The notes beneath the pieces are model-generated. The model did not search any database. It saw only the letters and a program-made list of their open reading frames with translations, and had not been told where the DNA came from. Source: Styela clava (taxonomy: Eukaryota > Chordata > Ascidiacea > Stolidobranchia > Styelidae). Taken from it: a DNA stretch of 64,000 bases. The DNA lies in contig NC_135256.1 of the NCBI RefSeq assembly GCF_964204865.1, positions 19,373,703 to 19,437,702 of the forward strand, read 5' to 3'. Below, one piece after another: positions 57,201 to 64,000 of the stretch. The translations under genes and the position numbers were made by a program. How positions within the stretch are numbered: position 1 is the first letter of the stretch; every line of letters begins with the position of its first letter.

Positions 57201-58129
57201 TTTGCCACAATGTGTGTGTAAACTGAATATACTTTGCAGAATTATTTCTGGTCTTCGATTCCGAATTTGTTTAACATTATCATTTTTTGGCGATTGACCA
57301 AAATATTGCATTTTATTAGCCGTTGTTCTGTGGAGGAAATTATGTGTGTCAAATAATTGATAAATTTTCACAGATCAAAACTATAAACGACGAAGACGTT
57401 GGTGAGATATGGAAGAAGCGTTACAACGATAAAAATCCGAACATTAGTTCCGCTCATGAAACGTTTGGAGTCGTGTGTTAGTATCATACGATATAATATT
57501 TTTGTGACATTTTTTTTTGGTAATATACATTAGATTGATTACTAACTGTTTTAACGGTTGTTCATCTCTCGAATCGGTTGCGACCTGGAGCAGAAAATGA
57601 TATAACAAATGAAGTCAAATATTCATAGTAAATAGAACGAATCTCGCTTTACGTTGTACACATTTTATTATAGCATGGTCTATATCCGTCCTATTGAGTA
57701 AAATTCAATATTGATGAAACGTTTATATGGCGGTAGCATATTCTTCTGACTTTCCTACTATTGCTCTTATTAATTTGTTGTCATATGAAAATGTTCCAAA
57801 TCAAATCTTCTTACAAGACAATGTATTCTTCTAACTAATATTCTAATGATAAAGGTGAATTTAATGAGTATATTTTTATATCAATATATATTTGTATGTT
57901 TTTATACAGTTCCATCAGAAGCAAGTGTGGATATGAAATCAACGTTGATAGGAGCTGCATTTCTTGTGGTATGTTTCTGTATGTTTACAGTAAATTATAT
58001 ACTTATGTATGTAATATTCTTAAATATCAATCAATAGTAATCAATTTTATTGGAATATTTACCGAATCACCACGCCATGACTAATTGAAAATTTTTTCAC
58101 AGAACCATACATATTTTGAGATGAGTTGA
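54062..58129 (+). CDS. PLSCR: Phospholipid scramblase, seven coding exons
   Basis: The predicted protein has 259 residues. Exons are 54062-54254, 55603-55677, 56093-56303, 56758-56869, 57374-57476, 57910-57968 and 58103-58129, totalling 780 bp with all phases consistent. Scramblases are membrane-associated proteins proposed to move phospholipids between leaflets in a Ca2+-dependent way; some also act in the nucleus. Landmarks are IPVGLEVLHSVEELTI near residue 45; CCGPSRSFTI (about 98-107); a cysteine cluster, GECTLCCCCPF (128-138), matching the palmitoylated CCCPCC region; GSVTQK; FPCRCC; and a C-terminal helix STLIGAAFLV ending NHTYFEMS. It lacks the proline-rich N-terminus of human PLSCR1. 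An in-frame TGA lies upstream of the ATG. The EF-like Ca-binding loop is divergent. No transcript evidence is available. Confidence 0.9.
54780..55100 (-). repeat. Reverse copy of the 4.66-8.85 kb repeat in scramblase intron 1
   Basis: On the minus strand it reads ATTGGACATG, TTATGTTGTTGT, CGCTTTTCTCTTTAACTACT, GGACCAATTG, ATTACTTCCATTTATTTTTA and TGACGTCA, the same order as the consensus, so it is a near full-length dispersed copy. Confidence 0.75.
55603..55677 (+). CDS. PLSCR: Scramblase exon 2
   Basis: The 75-bp exon lies between ATGAG|GT and GAAG|GTAAAG. It encodes TICGGKLHYTLSGKHGKQVY and AGVE, which aligns with the NKYEIKNSFGQRVYFAAED region of human PLSCR1. It is too short for ORF detection. 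Confidence 0.85.
56093..56303 (+). CDS. PLSCR: Scramblase exon 3 (Cys-rich core)
   Basis: The acceptor is GTTCAG|AT and the donor is CAGAA|GTAAGA. It encodes DPNCCCTFCCGPSRSFTI through GYDGRKIGSVTQ. The open frame extends upstream of the acceptor, but that part has no family resemblance and would break phase with exon 2. Confidence 0.92.
56758..56869 (+). CDS. PLSCR: Scramblase exon 4
   Basis: The acceptor is CGGCAG|A and the donor is AAA|GTGAGT. It encodes LSCFKNLFEAISKSTGEKYK and IIGNAFPCRCCMTFSFK, matching the second Cys-containing strand of the fold. Confidence 0.9.
57000..57115 (-). repeat. Fragment of the same repeat family in scramblase intron 4
   Basis: GATTGGTCTAGTAGCTAAAG followed by AGAAATAAGATTTTTG and CAACAACGAAAACATA matches part of the reversed consensus. 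Confidence 0.6.
57374..57476 (+). CDS. PLSCR: Scramblase exon 5
   Basis: The acceptor is TCACAG|ATC. It encodes IKTINDEDVGEIWKKRYN and SSAHETFGVV. Only the donor GTGT|GTTAGT keeps frame with exon 6 and yields FGVVFP, matching human FGIQFP. The neighbouring TTA|GTATCA would include an in-frame stop. Confidence 0.88.
57910..57968 (+). CDS. PLSCR: Scramblase exon 6 (C-terminal helix)
   Basis: 59 bp between ATACAG|TT and CTTGTG|GTATGT. It encodes PSEASVDMKSTLIGAAFLV, the start of the terminal hydrophobic helix. Confidence 0.88.
58103..58129 (+). CDS. PLSCR: Scramblase exon 7, short terminal coding exon
   Basis: The strong acceptor TTTTTTCACAG|AAC is followed by eight codons, NHTYFEMS, and TGA. 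This continues AAFLV as in human ACFLIDFMFFES, so I prefer it over the alternative 34-codon exon at 58432-58533. Confidence 0.75.
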   Translation, partial: NHTYFEMS

Positions 58130-58431
58130 AATTGGATGAAACAAACATGCACAAACTAAACCTGTGATTTTGCTACATGGTCTCCACTGAAGAAACCCGT
58201 CACCAATTGTATCACATATGTGACTAAAACAAAGACTGTTTCAGATAATCTAAGCATAAAATTTGTAAAATTCCATTTTATGATTTGTAAATTGAATTCG
58301 TCACCTTTCTAGCTTACAAATCAAATTTTATCGTCTGGTGAACGAATATAACGTATTTGATTGTTTGATTTTAAGATTTGCTCCATACTTGCATCTTTAA
58401 TTCCGGGATTCATAAATATATATGTATGTAG

Positions 58432-58533
58432 TTGCCAGAAATCCCTCAACATGAGGATATTGTAAACTACTTTGTCCAAGTGGTAGAAGAAGCAAACGGT
58501 AATCGTGACGAAGACAGTCGTTTCAGCTTTTGA
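58432..58533 (+). other. Alternative 3' exon candidate of scramblase
   Basis: After ATGTAG|TTG, 33 codons are open in the phase that exon 6 leaves (LPEIPQHEDIVNYFVQVVEE and 13 more residues), ending in TGA. AATAAA follows at 58570-58575. It could be an alternative terminal exon, or simply part of the 3' UTR if exon 7 at 58103 is used. Confidence 0.35.
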
Positions 58534-58569
58534 GGGTATGCGATTCTAATTATTTTACTGCATGATATA

Positions 58570-58575
58570 AATAAA
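58570..58575 (+). promoter_or_regulatory. Candidate scramblase polyadenylation signal
   Basis: AATAAA about 440 bp past the preferred stop codon, the first canonical hexamer I notice downstream. Confidence 0.4.
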
Positions 58576-59431
58576 CAATACAGGATGGCACTATTCATAA
58601 AAATAGTTTCTATAACTCAGTATTTTTGTACATGTGTCATATTTGTGGCATTGCAAGAATGTGATCACAAGTTGATCTTTCACTAGCCGCACCGCTCATA
58701 AGTATGGCTAATTATTTTCATTATTTTTTTTCTTTTGTACGAATTCGACAATTTACAATCGCGTGATTGTAAAAGTATTCGCAGACATCAAATATAACAG
58801 TTGAAAATATATTGATGCATTTAATATTTTTATTCATCTATTTTTGATTTTGGTAAATGTAAATATAATATATATCAAGTTATAACATATTTTAAATTTA
58901 AATATGTATATATCTATATATTATGATTTTGTGTATTGCTTTTTGAAGAAAGACATAAAATTCAAGCTTCTAATCTGTAGATTTGCAATGATGAAGTATT
59001 GGAAGAATTTTTCTTGTGTCAATGATCGAAACCTGGCTAGGACGACCATGTGATAACTGATAAGTGTACCTGGTTAAGGCTTTGCTTGTTAAAATAACGC
59101 GAACAAGCCAATATAGTCAAGTTTTGCATTCGAATTTTTCAACAATATATATAAATAATAAACGCGTTATTGCGACTATTTTAAATCACTAATTTGATTT
59201 CCATCTTTTCTCAATATGCAAATAATTTTTAATATCCGAGCAATCCAAAAATACTAATCCCTTGAAGATTAGAATTGTAACTCATACAAAACGTTATATA
59301 CACATCTCTACTTACTATATTGTGTCCGGCAGTAACTTTCCCAGCGTTAAAATCAAATGTCCTCCAGCAGAATGTTTGATAGAAATACATAGGCGTCTCA
59401 AATCTTATTTATGATGGTAGTGACTGAAAAG
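58576..59431. other. Intergenic, nothing recognised
   Basis: AT-rich, no supported ORF or repeat terminus. Confidence 0.4.
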
Positions 59432-60459
59432 TACCGTATTTCCCGGATAATAAGTTGTTTTTCTAGACCCAATTTTTTGTCTTTTGGAAGGGGGGTGTTT
59501 TCTGGGGCGTTTCATTGGACAACTCTGCTTTTTTTAATCTTTCTGTGGTCCGCTTACTTTTCACAGGAGTCTTCTCAAACATGATTTGTGTTTACCTTAT
59601 ATTTGGGTCTAAAGGTCTGCCAATCGTGATATTTGATTAACTTTGTACTGCCAGCTGTTATCTGTCATATTCTTTTAAAAAACTCCATTATAATCATAAC
59701 TGGCTGGAGTCATGAAGCACTCCCTATTTTGGCCGTTATGGGTACTTTTAAGACAAAACACAGGCACAGAGATGAAGTGATTTATGACCAGTGTTCCCTC
59801 TAAGGTGTGCGCGTGTGCGCGCGCACACAGCTTTCAGAGGCTGCGCACACGCATAGATTTACTGCGCACAGACGTATTTCGATGTAATGTAACAATGTGC
59901 TCGGTTGGCAGGTTGAGAAAGTTTGTTGTTGGCCCACTTATTACCCGGTTAGAACGCCAAAATTTCTTCATTGGTTTTTGCACAAATATCAGTCATTTCC
60001 AAAAAAGTGCGCACACACCAAAATTTCTGCGCACACATACTACAAAAAATTAGAGGGAACATTGTTTATGACCCTTCTGTTTTTCTGATTTAACGGAAAA
60101 CGTCAGGGACAGAAAAACACAGCTGTTAACTAACCCATGGAGGTACAGTGTAACACTTATTACATTGTATTCAAAGGTTATTTCAACATTGGGGTTAATA
60201 GGTTGTCCAAAATGATTGCCGCCTTTTAACTTAAAATTACAGTTTTTCTGTTAAGAATAAATAATTTTGTGAGTATGATTCTACCAAGCAAACATGAACT
60301 GGTTCTAATCATATAAAATTATTAGTGCATAACTGAGCAACAGAGAATCAATTTTTCTACCCCTCTTATTGGAGAGTTATATGAAAAAAAAAAATTTTGA
60401 GTGCTAAAAAATACATCGTCTTATTTGCGGGGTAGACTTATTAGCCGGGAAATACGCTA
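59432..60459. mobile_element. TA-flanked inverted-repeat element
   Basis: The left end TACCGTATTTCCCGG(A)TAATAAG and the right end CTTATTAGCCGGGAAATACG followed by CTA are inverted repeats of about 24 bp, starting and ending in TA. It is non-coding apart from the nested MITE at 59789-60064. The superfamily is not certain. Confidence 0.7.
59789..60064. mobile_element. hAT MITE (276 bp) with perfect 8-bp TSD
   Basis: The ends CAGTGTTCCCTCTAA and TTAGAGGGAACATTG are inverted repeats, and TTTATGAC occurs at 59781-59788 and 60065-60072. Interior TGCGCACAC repeats are arranged in both halves. Non-coding. Confidence 0.92.
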
Positions 60460-61179
60460 TATGAATGTGCAAATGTTTTTTATGCTGGAAAAAAACTGGC
60501 GGCAGCAATATTTTGAAGGTATTGAATGATGTGGAGCATGAATAAAACCCAAAAATTAGTCTCAATTTAAAAAAAAAACATAATAATCCTCCCGGAAAAT
60601 CATTTTTTTTACAAATCAGTGTTTTGTCAACTTTTTCTTCGTGCCCGAACTATTCATCGTGCTATGTTTATAATTACATCAACGTTGTACAATAAATTTT
60701 TCATTAAATATGTTCAAACGGTTTTAATCTGATTGTCTTCTGCTTTCCCCATATCAGGCTGTGTATATTACTACATATGAAAACGTTTTGAGATAACGTG
60801 CTCTTGATTCTCTGTTCTATGCGTCACTTTGTGATTGCGATAGTGTCATTTATTATTAAGATTTGCCTTGGATACAGTTCATCTTGGGGGTGCTCGTTTC
60901 GAGAAATTGGTCATGTTAATTTAGCTTAGGTTCTATTAAGTAATTGGGCATTGTTGCTTGTTATTGTAATTGGTATTTTATCATTTTTTATTGCTCGTTT
61001 ATAGTGCATCCGTGTCGTTATAAATTAGTCTTATCGTAGGAATTCAAGTTTTTATGCTGTGCAACATTTTACCCCTTAGTGGAGATTGGTGAATACATTC
61101 CAAGGATCTCGTTACCTCTTAACAATTTTGGTTTTGCAGTACTAGAAGCTGAGAGCTTGCGCATAATTTAAAACCGCGT
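60460..61179. other. Intergenic, nothing recognised
   Basis: AT-rich DNA that may include decayed retroelement sequence upstream of the pol remnant. No motif is readable. Confidence 0.35.
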
Positions 61180-63065
61180 TTGAAGCTTCTATCTCTTTTT
61201 ATAACTTTTGCAAACATCCATTTGGTGTTACCCATGTGGCACCGTGTAGCTGAATTTCAGCGGTATATTGGCTCGATCATTGCTAAACACGAATTAAATG
61301 GAACTTTGGCTTACTTGGATAATGCCACTGTTTATGTTACGAGTCACTATGAGAGACCGCAAGACTTTCTTTCTGTTTTCAAAGATTGTGAGTTAACTAT
61401 AAACCTGGATAAATTCATGTATTTTGTTACCGAACTTTTACTACCGAGTCATCTAGCATCACATAACTCTATTAATCCTGATCGCCAGCATTTCAAATCA
61501 TTGCTCGACATGAAGTATTATTTTTTTCTTAGCAACCAGTATGAGTTCTGGCACTCCTTTGGTATCCTACTATTCCATTCTACTATTATAAATCCTACAT
61601 TAATATGTAGTGTTCAAATTCCCTGAATTGTCTCTCGAAAACGTCAAGCTAAAACTGTCGGAACAGCATTGCATCGATACTAATATATATGCCCATAATA
61701 TATAGTGAAATCCCTAATTCTTAAATATAACAATAAAGAGCTATGCTCAAATATGTGGATACGGAGGGCAAAACGAACGTGTCCTACAAAAACAACAACA
61801 GCATAATAACCATAATCCGTGTCCAACGAGGTGAAAATTGCCTTGCAGCGCCATCTTGAAGCGATGCTGTTCTTGCATAAAAACCATTGCGTTGAGTTGA
61901 GGACATTTTGTATTCAAAAGTTTTATTCATAAAGCTATTTCAAGGTTGCCGGTGACAAAGACCGAATGATCATTTTGCGGAAATTGAAACTAGATTTCTG
62001 CAATTATATTGTTTTTCATCGAGCTGCAATTGATAATGTGGTAGCCCCTGATACAATGTCTCGAACAAGTTGTCTTTCTTGCAATCCTTATTTTGACCTA
62101 AAAGTATTCATGAACACCGGAAATTGGAAGATTATAGCATTTCATCTGAGAATCTTCTTTTTTCTACCAAAGATGTAAATCGTTTTTGCTCTCAACTGTC
62201 AGCAATGTGCAGAGCCAAGGCCGCGATATATATACAATACAGGCAACTAACTTTGGGTGGCCCGCGCCCCCATTCACCCTGAGGTACCATTTTACTTCTT
62301 TTTTTGCATTGTTTATTTACAATGTGTACTTTAGGGTGATGGAAAAATAAATTGTTGATTATTAACTACAAGTATGATCTGATCAGAGCAACTTGTTTGC
62401 TGGAACAAATCAGCATAGATTTCAAGGATCTTGTTTGCGGTAAGAAGCAGTTTCTTTTGATAATTTTTGACAAATACAGTCGTTTTCCATTTACTTATCT
62501 TCGTTCAAGATACGACTTCTACAACAGTGATACAGTGCCTTTCTTCATTATTTTCAATGGTGGGATTACCTGAATACGCGCTTAGCGATAGAGGCCGTAC
62601 ATTTCTACCAAGAGATGTTACGGAGTTGCTCGCAAAATGAAGCGTTGCTAACAGCAATTTAACACCGCGCAACAGGTAATGCGCAGTGCGAATGAATCAA
62701 CCAAACGTTATGGAAGAATATAAAGCTACTTCTTATCAGAAAAATTACCAAAAGCATCCTGGAAAATTGTCTTACCCGATGCGTTACATAACGTAAGATC
62801 TTCACTATGTACGTCTACTAATTCGACTCCTCATTAACGGTTATTTGGTTTTCAACGACGATTGATGCTGGGTCAATCTGCTCCCCTATTGGCTACCCTC
62901 GAGAGGTAGTGTATTACTTCCAAATTGTTTGAACAAAAACTGAACCTCTCTGTGATGTGGTGGATCTTCTGAATGCCAATTACAAATATGCACTGGTACG
63001 TCACTCAGATGGAAGACAAACGGCTTTTTATGTGAAAGACTTGCTCCATGTCCTGGCCAATTGAA
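61180..63065 (+). pseudogene. Degenerate Ty3/Gypsy pol
   Basis: Fragments occur in the right order over several frames. Reverse transcriptase: KHPFGVTHVAPC, then after a frameshift EFQRYIGSIIAKHELNGTLA and YLDNATVYV, the active-site aspartate pair being altered to DN. The RNase H/connection end comes next: AIDNVVAPDTMSR near 62040. Integrase follows: ISIDFKDLVCGKKQFLLIIF, DKYSRFPFTY, then SDRGRTFLPRDV. The C-terminal domain is YKYALVRHSDGRQTAF near 62970-63030. Many stops and shifts and a repeat insertion (61738-61860) show it is long dead. No LTRs were found. Confidence 0.8.
61738..61860 (-). repeat. Reverse fragment of the 4.66-8.85 kb repeat family
   Basis: GAGCTATGCTCAAATATGTG, AACAACAACAGCATAATAAC and CGTGTCCAACGAG match the reversed consensus. 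It lies inside the Gypsy remnant. Confidence 0.65.
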
Positions 63066-63771
63066 AGCTGACCCAACTGCGACTACGTTTCACAAAAATG
63101 ATGCTGATTTGCCAGAAGTTCGAGATTGATTGAAAATTACTTTGGGTGAAAACTAGGAAACGTCTCTCTGGTAGAATACAAAAACGACCGGTTTGACATA
63201 GAGAAAAAATCTCTTAACCCTTTTAGTTATCTTCACTCATGCGTGGGGGAATAAGTAGCAGATCGACTTGGATCCATTTTCCCTTGTAAGGCCAAACCAA
63301 TAGTTGAACAAAAAGTAGTTTACAATATTGTCATGTCCGAGAGTTGTCGAAAATTAGTTCTCAATTATTTTCCAAATACGACATTCTGGAAGAATAATAG
63401 AATGACGAAACTGCTGTCCTAAGTTGTGATTCTGGCAACTACGTGACAATCCAAGCAGAAGTGCTTAAAAAATCAAACGACTAATTCTAAGAAAATGTGA
63501 GAATACTATTTAAAAAATTATTGAAGTAGTTTTTTGTTTATTTCAATAACACGAGTCGATCAAGTTTTTTTTTATTCCAAGGATTTGCTCAAAATTATCT
63601 TCCGTGCCTCAAATCAATTTCGTCTGTATGACTCTCGAACAAAGTATAAATAAGTTGCATTTCCATTTGTTTGTTTGTTTTAGGCCCCTGAGGTGTCAAG
63701 ATTTATTGTTGTAAGGATTATATCGGTGTTATACATTAACAATAAACTCGATCGAAACATTTATCAGCAAG
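63066..63771. other. Intergenic, nothing recognised
   Basis: Some sequence may be residual retroelement 3' end. I can align nothing with confidence. Confidence 0.3.
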
Positions 63772-64000
63772 CAGGGGTGGCCAACCTTTCACATACCATG
63801 CGCCACGTTTTAAACATAATGTTTCAGATGCGCCGTAAATCTCTTGTATTCCCACGCCTAATGTCCGCTTCTTGTTGAAATTATATAAATTTATAATACA
63901 CACTTATATATACACACGTATATGTAGTTTTTACAATTTACAACTTCACATGAATAGAAATTAAGCAAGGAAGTATAATAAATAAAACTGATCAATTTTA
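63772..64000 (+). mobile_element. Left end of a hAT-like element, continues beyond window
   Basis: It starts CAGGGGTGGCCAACCTTTCA, a common hAT-type terminus, followed by GCGCCAC and GCGCCGTAAA motifs. The right end would lie outside the window. Confidence 0.55.

Overview
The window is AT-rich animal genomic DNA with spliced genes, long introns and very many DNA transposons. It holds two recognisable host genes: a Barx-class homeobox gene on the minus strand (32148-43808, seven coding exons) and a phospholipid scramblase gene on the plus strand (54062-58129, seven coding exons). For both genes I found exons by protein family resemblance and checked that every GT/AG junction keeps the reading phase. 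The Barx homeodomain, the AT-richness and the mix of BEL/Pao, hAT and pogo-like elements suit an invertebrate deuterostome. A tunicate is my best guess, but this is inference and not proven by the sequence.

Layout. 1-9.4 kb: a patchwork of repeats, including a 452-bp MITE with an 8-bp target duplication, a small polyadenylated retrocopy with a long target duplication, a pogo/mariner-like TA-flanked element with a PHD-like finger ORF, and a loose tandem array (about 4.66-8.85 kb) of a repeat that also occurs in the scramblase introns. 9.43-16.32 kb: an almost intact, young BEL/Pao LTR retrotransposon (two near-identical LTRs, TSD CTTGT, one frameshift in integrase). 16.3-29.6 kb: a transposon graveyard with insertions inside insertions. 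It includes a three-level hAT nest (17797-21097), a 4.7-kb hAT element carrying a satellite-like array of six ~345-bp repeats and a broken BED-finger transposase (21822-26516), and a second copy of the outer hAT family, itself interrupted by a MITE and a SINE-like segment (27548-29386). 29.6-32.1 kb: unremarkable intergenic DNA.

32.1-43.8 kb: Barx. Its first coding exon lies 5.5 kb upstream of the second and encodes an Eh1-like repressor motif. The homeodomain is in exon 6 and a basic AT-hook-like motif is in exon 7. 43.8-54.06 kb: about 10 kb with no gene I can defend, possibly regulatory sequence for Barx. 54.06-58.13 kb: scramblase. 59.4-60.5 kb: a TA-flanked inverted-repeat element with a hAT MITE inside it. 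61.2-63.1 kb: a degenerate Ty3/Gypsy pol. 63.77 kb to the end: the left end of a further hAT-like element.

The two host genes have no evident functional link: one is a developmental transcription factor and the other a membrane lipid protein. I see no operon, CRISPR array or other prokaryotic system.
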